DNA of 64,000 nt, taken from NCBI GenBank assembly GCA_036186865.1, contig AP025065.1, forward strand, positions 5,081,421-5,145,420. The letters are read 5' to 3'. The translations under genes and the position numbers were made by a program. The notes under the pieces are model-generated. The model was not told where the DNA came from. It made no database searches and saw nothing but the letters and a program-made list of their open reading frames with translations. Position 1 is the stretch's first letter, and each line of letters opens with the position of its first letter. This DNA comes from Eustoma russellianum. Its lineage: Eukaryota > Streptophyta > Magnoliopsida > Gentianales > Gentianaceae. Shown here one piece after another: positions 11,331 through 22,175 of the stretch.

Positions 11331-12424
11331 TTCCTCTTCGGCTTCTTCACTTTCGGAATCGGATGAATCACTCCATGTAGAGGATTTAAGGGCTCTTCTC
11401 CTTTGTTTAGATTCTTAGACGGGTCTATTTTTTTCCGATCCTTGTCATGGTTTTTGTTCATTGTTTGGTCCTTGTTCGGGCAGCCATAAGAGATATGTCC
11501 AAGTCTTCCACAAGGATAATACTTAATATCCTCATTATTTTTATTTTTATTTCTTTGATTCTTGGATGAAGTAGACTTAGGTTTATCTTTAAGCGATTTT
11601 CTCATTACCTTTCTTAATCTTTTAGCCAACGTGATTAGATCTTCATCATCAGAATCCGTGTCATAATTATCTACGCGATCATAAGAGGTAGAGACGTATT
11701 CATTTGATTTAAATGCTATAGACTTATGTTGTTTAGAAGTAGATTCAGAATTTCTTAGAGTGAGTTTGTTTTCATATACCTTCAATAATCCGATTAATTC
11801 CTCCATCTTTATTGATTAAGTTTCCTTACTTTCTTCCACTGCAGTGACGTTTGAATCCCATTCGGATGGGAGACTTCTTAGCACTTTTTGCACCTTCTCC
11901 TGCGAAGAAAATACCTTTCTAAGAGACTCAAGATAATTGTAAATGTTAGTCAATCTTAGATCCATATTAAGAATAGATTCATTTGGTAATAACTTGAAGG
12001 ATTCAAGAGTAGACATTAGCATGTTTGTCTTAGACTCTTTAACTTGACTAATATCTTCATGTTTCATTTCAAAAAATTTCCATATTTCTTGGGCACTAGA
12101 GCAATTTGACATATAACTCGATTCACTTTTACTCAAACCGTTTAAAATAAGTTGCATGGCTCTAGCATTCATACACAATTTCTTTTTGTCATCACTAATA
12201 TATTCTTGTTTCGGTTTTACGACTTCTAGTGTGACACCATCAATCATGGATAACTTAGAAGGAATAAAAGGACCATCTTTTATAATGGACCAAAAGTCTA
12301 TATCAATAGCCATATAGAAAAGTTTCATTCTAAGTTTCCATTGTACAAAAGACTCACCTTCGAAAAGAGGAGTCCTTACGCTTGACATTCCTTCTGGCTC
12401 AGTTTTGTAACTAGTAGATGCCAT
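11331..12424 (-). pseudogene. copia-2 gag (UBN2-type), nonsense-mutated and truncated
   Basis: The start MASTSYKTEPEGMSS aligns with copia-1 gag, and the UBN2-like core follows (LFEGESFVQWKLRMKL, LNGLSKSESSYMSNCSSAQ). The frame is open to residue 202, stops at TAA 11816-11818 where copia-1 gag has a Lys codon, and resumes in frame at KMEELIGLLKVYENKL. The zinc knuckle reads YYPCGRLGHISYGC, so its first Cys is lost (copia-1: CYECGKLGHLSYDC). A frameshift follows, and the sequence leaves gag at 11331. Not functional. Confidence 0.8.
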
Positions 12425-12480
12425 CTCACAAAGATCGTCAGATCTTCTTATAGTGAGTGCGCTTGCACTCTGAATTCACT

Positions 12481-15152
12481 TGTAGGACCTGCATAGCACC
12501 ACTAGAAGGGGGGTTGAATAGTGAGTGCGGAAAATTTGAATTAAAAAATAATTGGACCAAAAACTCCTTCTGAAAACAGTTTCTGTTTTCAGATTCTGAT
12601 TTGAATGATTTAAAAGACCTTGTTGTAGACCTACAAAAATTATAAAATTTGGTGAGAATGTACTCTTAGATATTATAAGTGACTCACGAAAATTTTAAAT
12701 TAAAACTCCAATCATAACCCCTTGAAAATACGTGTTTTGTGAGATTGCGAAATCTGCTAGAAATTGTATTCCGATTTGAACAATTTATTCCTATTAAATT
12801 GTAATTATAAATGGCCTGAAAGTTTTATGACAAGACCCTGAAGATGTTAATTTTACTGGGTTGAAACAGTTTTTAAAAATTCCTTTGGGAAGTATGTCAA
12901 CCACGTTGATGTTCTCAACATTTGCAAATCTGAAAATCAGATTGCACTAGTTTCAGAACTATTAACGATTGACTGACTTATACTTATCCAAATAGGGTGA
13001 AACTGCGCCAAATGAAAAATAGGAGATGTGGCTATGCTTGTGCAAAATTTTGTTATTTTTGAAATTTGTTTACTATTTTTACTATTACAATAAAATCAAT
13101 GCAAAAAACTGAAAACTGAAAGTAAAGTGCAGTAAATTAAGAACACCAAGGATTTTTACTGGTTTGGTTAAATCAACCTACTCCAGTCCTCGAAGACACC
13201 TTCCTTGGTTATCAATAAACACCTAAAACACCTTATCACAAGGGTGAGTGGAGTTAAACACTAACTCCACCCTTTTACAATCACAACAATCAAGTAAATC
13301 AATTACGAATACCACCATCGACCGAATGAAGGTTTGATCACACCTTGATCAACCTTTCACAAGAATGAACATGTATGAGTGGCATATTCAAAGCCTATAC
13401 AATATGTAGAATATATGAACAATAGGCTTGAGACTAAGAAGAAGAAGAAAGAAAGGAAGAAGAAGAGAGTAGTTTAGTTTTTTGCACATGAGAGAATGTG
13501 AATTGTAGCTTGGCCTTATTTTGCACTAACTTCTCACTTTTATCCACATTTGGCTGCCCCCTTTAGGTTTTTTCCCTTCTTGAGAATTGTGTTTAATGTC
13601 CTTGGAAGATTTCCTTGTGTAGAAGATGACACAAACTTGCTTACTTGGTGCAATATGATTGGAAGGATGACTTGACCTTGCTTACTTGTCACTTGTTGAT
13701 TGGTCCACCTTGGCATCCTTTAATGAGCTGTAAATTCTACAAAAAAACTCTCAAAACATGTGCTAAAATGTAGTCAAAACATTACCATACAATCACGTTT
13801 CAATCCGTTGTATTTTGTGAGACAAATTAAGGACCATTACTACCAACAAAATCGCCCACCTTAAGAGACATGTGCTGAAATTTTCAGCATGTGTCTCTTT
13901 TGAATACTTTCCTTGTGTGGTGCCATCTTCTATGTCACCAATCTTGTGCGGCATATTCTCCACCAATTGAAATGCCAAATAAGCTCCACCTAGACTCCAA
14001 TCAAAATGAAATGGGTTTGTATGAGAGCTGGACATGTGCTGAAATTTTATTTTAGTAAGCTTTGTCAAATAATGCACAATATTTACACATATATGGTAAA
14101 TAATAATCAGCCCTATTTTAAATTTTCTAGAAAAATTTAACATGTCTTGAATGTGTAAAAAGTGCCTAGATACATGTTACATCTTATGCCAGAAAACGTT
14201 CCATGTTGTATGATCGTAGAAAATCAAATTTTCGACTTTCGTCGATTACGCAATTTTTCTCCGATTAAATTCAAACTTCTTACACATGTCATATCTATTA
14301 TGTCACACATAATATACATAAAATGAAGTTAATATTCAGCTCCAATGGCTGACAAAAACGTCACATGTGTAGAAAATAAAATTAAATTTGAATTCTCCAC
14401 AAATCTAGCCTAAATTGTGGGTGATTTGTGTGTGCCAACATGGAATGACTTAGTGGCTGTTTGTAACATGTGAGCCACGAAATGTTTAGCCATGTTTGAA
14501 GTATACGAGCTAGCCATCTTTATATGACAAGTACGTGACATGTCGATGAAGTTTCGGTAGTCACTCGATACGACAATTTTCAGTTTATAACCTTGTAACA
14601 TGTCGTTATAATTTTGACGTCCATGACTTATATCATATGATATAACACCTGAATATACTAATAAATATGATTTGTACATAATTGTGTGACGTCGACGCAC
14701 GTTAAAACATATGTGACGTGTCGGTGGTACGTCAAAATATATATGTATTATGCCTTTTTTTTTAAAATATGGATGTATATATTAATTATTAAAATGGCGT
14801 GTAAATGCATATGGCGAGAAGACTTTTCTTTTCCAAATTTGTTGCCGTATAGCTTCCACCAAATATGTCTCCATTTAATGAACTAGTTAGTTTATTAACT
14901 TAAGCACTCAACTTAATGAACTAGTTTAGTTCATTAATTGTGGTACCTGAAAATTGTACAAAGACAACAAATGTTTGCCATATGATGTAAGCTTTAACAC
15001 TTCATGGCTTGTTAGTATGGAAACAATATATACAAGCATATAAAGCATGTTTATCACATAAACGTGTCAAGTAATAATTTATTCATGCATTTCATAAGCA
15101 CGTAACATTTATATCATGCATTTGTAAATCACTCAAATCTTTTTTCTCAACA
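12481..15152 (-). mobile_element. copia-2 LTR
   Basis: Homologous throughout to the copia-1 and copia-3 LTRs: the TGTAGGAxCTGCA start, the GGGGGGTTGAATAG block, the central palindrome at about 13866-13895 (GTGCTGAAATTTTCAGCA core), and AT-rich palindromes near the right end. It is shorter (2672 against about 3050 bp) because it has only one good copy of the CATGCTGAA palindrome. Confidence 0.8.
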
Positions 15153-17303
15153 CATTAGGAATTCGTAATGGCCATATCTTGTACAGAAGGCTGTCTTCGC
15201 GATGTCTTCAGCCTTCACCGGCAGTTAGTGGTACCCTGATCGGAGGTCAATCTTGGAGAAAATTCTAGCACCCTTTAGTTGGCCAAACAGATCCTCGATT
15301 CTCGCAGTGGGTACTTATTCTGAATGGTAATTTTATTCAACTCTCGGTAGTCAATACACACCTCATGCTACCATCCTTCTTCTTAATGAATAAAACAGGT
15401 GCTCCCCAAGGTGACACATTGGGGGCGAATGAATTTCTTATCTAACAACTCTTGAAGTTTTTCTTTTAATTCTCTCTATTCTGCCAGAGCCATTCTGTAA
15501 GGGGCTTTAGAAATAGGTTCGGCTAATGGGATCAGGTTTATCTTAAACTCGACTTCCTTTGGAGGTGGCACTCCCGCCAGTTCTTTCGGGAATACATCAA
15601 AAAATTTGTTAACTACCGAAATCTGTTCAATAGATGGTAACTCTTGGGTCGCATTCACTGCATATACCAAGAACCCCTTGCCACATTTCCTTAAGGCTCT
15701 GCAGCCTTAGGTAGCTGTCATATACACCTTCTTAGGGATTTTCTTCCTCTGTGCCTCACCATGGAAGGGTATGTCATCCATCTTGGAATTCTTGACTGTC
15801 AATTGTTTCGATCGACAATCAATGTTGGCGTGATACTTGGCCAACCAGTCCATTCCTAATATGACTTCAAAGTCGTACGTCTGAATGGGAATTAGTGTGG
15901 TGAGAAATGTTTGTTCCCCAAACTCCAACTCACAATTCTGGTACTGTTGGTGCAAAATCAAAATTTGATCTTCTGCTGCTTAAACACGATACAGAGTCTT
16001 TAACCACTCAGGTAATTCGCCAAGGTGCTGGGCGAATTTCTTCGCCACGAAAGAGTGGCTCGCGCCGCTATCAAAGAGTACGTTGGCAGGTATCTTATTT
16101 GCTAAAATTGTTACTAAAATCATATCAAGTTTCACGCAAGGGTTAAGCATATAGAGATGCAATTCCAATCAAAATTTAAACTTAATCTTAAGTTGTACCT
16201 ATCACCACATCGGTGGCTTCTTGAACGTCCGCGTCCGTCATGAGATGCACTTGGACATTTGCTCTCAGCTTAGCCCTCTGTTATGGTGTCATCTCTCCCG
16301 AAGCATTCTTCTTCATCTCTGGACAGTCTCTCATCAGATGGCCCACCTGGCCACAATGATAACATGCTCAGCCAACTTTCTACATTCCACAGCATGGCTT
16401 TTGTTGCAGTGCAGGAAAACTCCCACAGCCTGTTGGGCTACTGGGTTCTGCGGTGGGGGTCTCTGAAAACTTCTTACTCGACCTCTCTTTGGAATCTTGA
16501 CCTAACATTTTGGACTAAAGCCCACTCTCACTTCCTCTCTCGGTCTCTTTCCTCTGTCGGAGGATACTGCACCGGCCTCCCTTGCCGCTATTATGCGGAA
16601 GTCACTCTCCACACGGAAACATGCGTCCAATATATCCTCGTAGATTTTCGTTCCGGCATTCACTATTGCCTATTGTATTCTTGAGTACAAACATGTTTCA
16701 AACTTTTCTATCTTAAGGCGATTATTGGACATAATCGCACGAGCAAACTTCCCCAAGGCATGGACACGGTCGACGTATTTTGAGACTGTCATCCGACCCT
16801 GTTCAAGTCGGTCGAATGCCCTGATCTTGTCCAGAATTACTGTCTCTGGCACATAGTACTTTAAGAAGGCATCACAGAATTTTGCCCAAGAGACCGGTGG
16901 GGTCATCTTCAATGCCATACTAGCCCACCATTCACCTACCTTGCCACTCAGAAGGGGTGTGGCCACATCAACTTTGATCTCTTCCGGCACTTGCACCAGC
17001 CGAAAACACTTCTCTACCTCAGCCAGCCAGTGTTGAGCCTCTGGGATCAGTGCATCCCGCAAACTCAGAAACCCTGATCTTTCTCATCTATCCGTAGAAG
17101 AAACGAATGTTATGCTATGGTAGCGGAAGAGGCAGAGGTTGCTGCTGCTGAGTGTAATTCCGAGCAATCACAGTCAGTGCATTTGTGAGCACCTGGGGTA
17201 GTACCACTTGAGGTGGCTGATTCTCTTGTCCGTTGCAAGAGTTCCCGGTGTTATCTTTTCGTAGAGGCATTTTTCTCTGAAAGGTCAATGTTTCTGTTAG
17301 CAA
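15153..17303 (-). pseudogene. gypsy-1 gag-PR-RT remnant
   Basis: Reading right to left: Gag start (MPLRKDNTGNSCNGQ, 17273), retrotransposon Gag domain at 17062-16670 (WLAEVEKCFRLVQVPEE ... WWASMALKM ... YYVPETV), CCHC knuckle CYHCGQVGHLMRDC at about 16367-16326, an 85-nt intron (16198-16114), protease with DSGASHSF (about 16080) and ILGMDWLAKYH (about 15850), then RT to GHYEF at 15153. In-frame stops at 15980 (where gypsy-2 has a Gln codon), 15707 and 15476, and indels near 15420 and 15370, show it is dead. RT has no intron at QLKGARIF (about 15270), unlike gypsy-2. Confidence 0.8.
16114..16198 (-). other. 85-nt intron between Gag zinc knuckle and protease of gypsy-1
   Basis: On the minus strand the frame runs DVVI then GGTACAACTTAA, where retention hits a stop at once. 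The donor G^GTACAA and acceptor ATTTTAG^TAACA restore VTILANKIPANVLFDSG. The intron is phase 1, AU-rich, and at the same place and phase as the 81-nt intron of gypsy-2. Confidence 0.7.
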
Positions 17304-17538
17304 TTAGTAAACACAAAATATTACTGAAAGCTCAAACACATAACGGTGGATGTGGTATGAAATTAAAAGAATGCATGAAAATTACTTCCTATACGCGCTC
17401 ACACACACCCAACCCAGATCATACTTTTACCCTAAAAAATTTAATGCTCATACCTAAGGTCAAACTTAAAGGTAAAGTCTTGTCTTAAATTGCTAAAAGA
17501 TCATGAACCTAAGTTTTTGAGATAGATCTGAAGCCTGG

Positions 17539-17550
17539 GCTCTGATATTA
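17539..17550 (-). other. gypsy-1 primer-binding site
   Basis: Reverse complement TAATATCAGAGC, two mismatches from the initiator-Met PBS TGGTATCAGAGC, 2 bp inside LTR B. It sets the minus-strand orientation. Confidence 0.7.
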
Positions 17551-17552
17551 CC

Positions 17553-17656
17553 TGAAGCACCCTAGCCCGATACCGACATCGGTACCAGTGTACCCATTGT
17601 AGTCTACTATGCGAACTACGAAGCATCAAAGAAAATCAAGCTCACGTCCTCCATGA
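17553..17656 (-). mobile_element. gypsy-1 LTR B, first segment
   Basis: TGAAGCACCCTAGCCCGATA matches the start of LTR A and is followed by its next 100 bp. It is broken at CATGA (17652-17656) by the copia-1 array and resumes at 42622. LTR A shows the uninterrupted site near 8440 (CCATGACGTAAGATAAATC). Confidence 0.85.
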
Positions 17657-17877
17657 TGTAGGATCTGCAAGGCACCACTAGAAAAGGGGGGTTGAATAGA
17701 TGGTGCGGAAAGTGTGGTTTTTAAAATTTCTTTAAACTTGAACAATTCAAGTTCTGAAAACAGATTCTGTTTTCAGGACCAGTTTTAAAACGTTTTTAAA
17801 ACTAGGTTAGAGGTCTCCAAAAATTATGAAATATTGAGAGAACTTAGCCTAAGATGTTATGAGGGTCCCCTCAAAAA
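17657..17877 (-). mobile_element. copia-1 LTR fragment (left unit)
   Basis: TGTAGGATCTGCAAGGC onward matches the first 220 bp of the LTRs at 31104 and 39527 with scattered differences, then jumps to gag at 17878. A 7-9 bp filler (AAGATGTT) at the junction resembles nearby sequence, which suggests end-joining repair. Confidence 0.8.
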
Positions 17878-18237
17878 TTAAGATGTTGTGCACTCGAACA
17901 GTTTGACACATAACTAGACTCACTTTTACTTAATCCGTTTAGAAGCAATTGCATATCCCTAGCATTCATACTAAGTTTCTTTTTATCATCACTCATATAT
18001 TCTTGTCTAGTTTTAACAACTTCTAATGTGACTCCGTCTACGGTGGATACCTTAGATGGGACATAAGGACCATCTTCAATGATTGACCAAAGATCTATAT
18101 CTATAGCCATAAGAAAAAGCTTCATTCTAAGTTTCCACTGAATAAACGACTCACCGTCAAAAAGTGGAGGCCTTTGGCTCGACATACCTTCTTGCTCGGT
18201 TTTGAGATTTGTGGTTGCCATCTCACTGAATCGTTGG
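17878..18237 (-). pseudogene. copia-1 gag 5' fragment (left unit)
   Basis: Encodes the first roughly 117 residues of Gag (MATTNLKTEQEGMSS ... YVSNCSSAQ). By eye it is identical to 39113-39476 of the right unit. It is cut by the deletion at 17878 and by gypsy-2 at 18238; the missing leader resumes at 31061. No function expected. Confidence 0.85.
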
Positions 18238-18951
18238 TGTAGCGCCCCGCACCCGGGCCTCGTCCGGATACGGTGCACCCGCCGTACTTCACTAAGGAGA
18301 GTACAAAGCGTCATGTGTAACATACGAAAATCCATAATATAAGTCATGGATTCCCATGCTGACATTTAACATGACAGTAAAATTTAGGCAGAATTAAAAC
18401 TTTCTAAGTTAAACATGCATTACAAAATAACTACGTCCCCAAAAGTAGCAGTCACACAAAACATCAAAGTCACACCCCACAGAGTACCAGCATAGTCATA
18501 ATACAATCATCTGAGTAGCACAAAAGTCCTTAAGATCATCTCCCTTCATGTCTTCACGCCTACGGATACGGGACCCTCGGCTCATCCTCAATCCACTCTA
18601 TCTTGGCATTATCTGGGGGAAAAATAAAGTGTGAGTGATAAAAATCACCCAGCAAGGATACAATAAACGACCATGACATACATAAAGAATTAGGGCGTGA
18701 ATGTAACAACATAAACCTTAGAATAGCAAGTCATACCTGTCTTAAGTCCTGAAATCAACCGAAGGTACGGACTAGGCATAATTCTAGACAGCGTTAACCA
18801 CTATCGACTTATTAAGTCCTTAGCTGTATCATACCACGTATTAACATAATCATGAGTTATGCAATATGCAGTGCAATGCATGATGTCATGCCATGTCGTG
18901 TCAAAAACATCAGTATGGTCCCATAAAAGTCATGTCATAAAAACAGAGTGT

Positions 18952-19166
18952 CAGATCAATTAACCCCGGATCTGAGCGGGTCCAGAACAGATATCAGATC
19001 AATTAACCCCGGATCTGAGCGGGTCCAGAACAGATATCAGATCAATTAACCCCGGATCTGAACGGGTCCAGAACAGATATCAGATCAATTAACCCCGGAT
19101 CTGAACGGGTCCAGAACAGATATCAGATCAATTAACCCCGGATCTGAACGGGTCCAGAATAGATAT
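18952..19166. repeat. 43-bp tandem repeat, 5 units (left LTR)
   Basis: Units start at 18952, 18995, 19038, 19081 and 19124. They differ only at GAGCGGG/GAACGGG and one C/T. A diverged sixth unit follows at 19167-19209. Each begins CAGATCAATTAACCCCGGAT and ends CCAGAACAGATAT. Confidence 0.95.
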
Positions 19167-19680
19167 CATGTCATCAGACCAATTAACCCCGGGTCTGGAG
19201 TCGGGTTAGTCGCATGCTTAGCCGGCAAGGAATTCATGAAGCTTTCTTTAAAATATGGGACCGTAAAAACTTTTCATGCATACGAAAAGATAATCACTTG
19301 TAAAACTTGCTTGCATCATAAAATCCATGAAAATCAGGTTCATGATCATGCATGATGCATGTCGTGATATGAAATGCAAGCCATGACATAAATGATCGTA
19401 TGCATAACATGTCAACGTACATGGGTTTGGATGAATATTTCCACATTTTGTACTTTATTTACATAGGACGGTTAGGCTAACCATTTTGGTCCATTTCCAC
19501 GCCTCTTTCGTCACAAGTACGTTAGGTGAAATCATAGATACTAGTCGTAGAAATGGGAATTTAATTTAAATAACCAAAAAGGCTTACTTACTTACTTTAC
19601 GAGTTATTATAAGTGCTGGGACTGGGCTGACCAACGTTACTAAAAATTTAATTGTGGCAATTCCGTAATTCCGTTTCCAG

Positions 19681-20620
19681 AAATTCCAACTCGTATACAT
19701 CATAAACGCGTGGGACTAGTGTCCTACCGAAATTTAGCTCATTTGCATGTCTCTAAGTCCCTTTTCTAAGCATGGAAAGTCGTTGCAAATTTAAAGGTGT
19801 TTCCAGTAATTCCTGTTGAGCAGTTTTACCAATTAATTCATTAAAAATAATCTAGAACTTGTTTTACTGAAATTCCAACTGGCATGTCTTCTAGACTCCT
19901 AGAGGTACTATCATGCCAAAAACCAGCTTTATTGGTTATTCACAAGGTCCTTTTTCGGATAGAACAAAAATGATGTTCTGTTCTGCCAGTCTCAGACTTT
20001 CCAGTCTGAGCAGCTTTAGTGGATATTTTATTAAAAATCTTCCACAACTCCTTTTTCCAAAATTCCAACTTGCACATTTCCTAAACACATAATGGTATCA
20101 TTACACCGAAAATTAGCCTTTTTGAACATCTTCAAGATCTCTTTTCAGGTCATGCAAAACGTTACATCATTCTGTCCTGTTCCAGAATTTACAGTCTGAG
20201 CAGTCTTACCAATTATTTTATTAAGAATTAACCATAACTTATTTTTCCAAAATTCCAACTCTCAACTCTACTATACACATGGGGCTAGCTCTGTGATAAA
20301 GACCAGATTTATTGAAGGTTCAAAAGATCCTTTTTAAATTCGTTAAACCAAGGAACCAATTCTGCCCTGCTCCAGAATTCCCTACTGGAGCAGTTTTACC
20401 GTAAAATTTCTTAAAAATAATCCTTTGCTTATTTTAACGAAATTCCAACTCTCAATCGTGCTATACTCATAGGACTAACATTGTGCCAAAGATTAGATTC
20501 ATTGAAGGTCTGGAAGTCCAGTTCTAAAGTCGTTGAATGTGTCACTCATTCTGTCCAGTTCCAGTACTTTGATATTTTGTCATGGTTAAAGTCACATACA
20601 CCCATTCATGTTGTCCTTTT
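19681..20620. repeat. ~190-bp diverged tandem repeat, 5 units (left LTR)
   Basis: The anchor AAATTCCAACT recurs at about 19681, 19870, 20060, 20250 and 20440, a spacing of 189-190 bp. Each unit continues with a TAxACxCATxxGxxTA block, a xxAxATTAGxTTxATTGAA-like block, TTCTGTCCxGTTCCAG, a short inverted repeat ending GAGCAG, and TTACCxATTxxTTTATTAA. Between-unit divergence is high, so the array predates this insertion. Confidence 0.8.
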
Positions 20621-22132
20621 GCACTAGGTCATTGATTAACACTTATAACCCATTGTGACATAAATTTCCAGGTTGCATGCTTGTTATAAAATCACCTTTG
20701 CATCACAATAAACAGTTTGTAGACATCTAACCAAACTATCATCATATCTATCACATGCATGCACTCCTAGGACCTTCAAAATTGCATCCAAGAGTTAATC
20801 TTGTCTAGGCCTACTTAGACTATCCTTGTATTACTCTAAATCAGCCTCAAACCATATTGCATGTAGGAAATAACATCATCTTAGACACAATAACCCACAT
20901 GCAAGACATTATTCTTGAGAGATAGCTAAGATACAATCTTAAACTTAAAGGGTACCACTAAAGATCACATCTTTGAATACTTTAACCATTCAAGACACTA
21001 ATCCTTTAGGTAAATCATGAGAGATTAGTGTATACTTGCCTCTTCAAGCCAAAGTTTTTGCCTTTGCTTGGTTTGGAGTGAGTTGAGTTGGAAACCTTCT
21101 CCTCCTACCCCCTTGTATACACGGTTTTGAAGGAAGAGGAAGGAAGAGGTTAGTCTCTCTTAAATAGTGAAAATAGAATCTTAGTTGAGGCTAGAACATC
21201 TTACCAAAGTTGTCTTGGAATGGAGCTTCAAGTGTGGCTAGATAGATTCACCTAAGAGTGTTGAAGATCTTCACCCCTTGAGCATGGAGGCCACGGTTTG
21301 GGGAAGAAAATAACACCCAAGTGAGCTTCACTATTTGTATAAAGAATTTTCTTAAGGACTTGGAAGAGGCTTACCTAAATGGTCTTTGAGCTTGGGGATG
21401 ATGATGGAGCTTGAACTTGAATCTTCTATCCTCAAGGGTGAGGGCCGAAATTTAGGAGTGTGGAGGGGATGGAAATCTTGCTAAGTGTTGGCTTGGCTTT
21501 GCTTGAGAGGAGGTTTGAGGTGTTCTTGTGTATTTAAAAAAAATCTAGAGGGGCAAGGGGGAAGGGAGCCGGCGGCATGGGGGGTGTGAAAGAAAGTCTA
21601 GGCTTGTAGACTACAAGCCTTTGTCTCCCATGCATGCTTCCTTTTTATTAGTTTATTATTTCTTCCTTTCATGCTTGGATTATTTAATTGTTTTATTTAT
21701 ACTAATTGATATTTTTGTTTAGATATTTAAATAGGGGAATAATGGAGAGGATTCTAGATCCCTCCATGGCATGGCCGAAATTCTTGGGTGCTTGGGGGGT
21801 ATTTTGGTCATTTCACATTTATCCCACCTCTATATAATTTACAATGTTATTTATTTCATTTAATTTTGATTTTAATCTTTGCTTTGTGAGGATGGTTTAT
21901 GTTTGTATAAGAACTAGTTTACTTCAAGGGTGATCAATGGCCCTTGGCCGAATTCACAAGGGGTATTACACACCTCGTGATGTTCGCTTGTATAACGATT
22001 TAGTGTTCGTCCTAAAGGAACTTAAAGGATTTGAATAAGAAAGCGACAAAGGTGACTTAGTAACATGCTCGGGAAGGGTTCATCGCTTTTACTTAATCAT
22101 AGTCTCAGGTACATGACCGTTGGGGTACAACA

Positions 22133-22145
22133 TCCTCCCCCCCTT
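22133..22145 (-). other. gypsy-2 polypurine tract
   Basis: The minus strand reads AAGGGGGGGAGGA directly before the 3' LTR start TGTTGTACC. Confidence 0.85.
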
Positions 22146-22175
22146 ATTATAAGTTTCGTCCTCGAAACTTCTGAA

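Larger units (their letters stand above)
11331..15152 (-). mobile_element. copia-2: 3'-truncated Ty1/copia in gypsy-1 RT
   Basis: In sense order: 5' LTR 15152-12481 (2672 bp; plus-strand ends TGTAGGACC and TTCTCAACA), degraded PBS, then gag 12424-11331. All of pol and the 3' LTR are missing. Right of the LTR is CATTAGGAATTCG, which resumes gypsy-1 RT in the GHYEF region, so the element inserted there (CATTA 15153-15157 is the likely TSD). Same family as copia-1 and copia-3 but more diverged. Confidence 0.75.
18238..22132 (-). mobile_element. gypsy-2 3' LTR
   Basis: 3895 bp, exceptionally long. It contains a 5 x 43-bp array (18952-19166), a 190-bp tandem array (about 19681-20600) and a unique region with no ORF of note. 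Its TGTTGTACCCC end (minus strand) abuts the PPT at 22133. Confidence 0.93.

Noticed and set aside
15153..15157. CATTA as proof of a TSD shared with CATTA at 11323-11327
   Set aside because: The left end of copia-2 is truncated within gag, so an insertion duplication cannot be expected there; the match is probably chance.
17871..18365. 164-codon minus-strand ORF beginning in gypsy-2 LTR and reading into copia gag
   Set aside because: It is a chance fusion across the gypsy-2 insertion boundary at 18238; the real gag start is at 18221.
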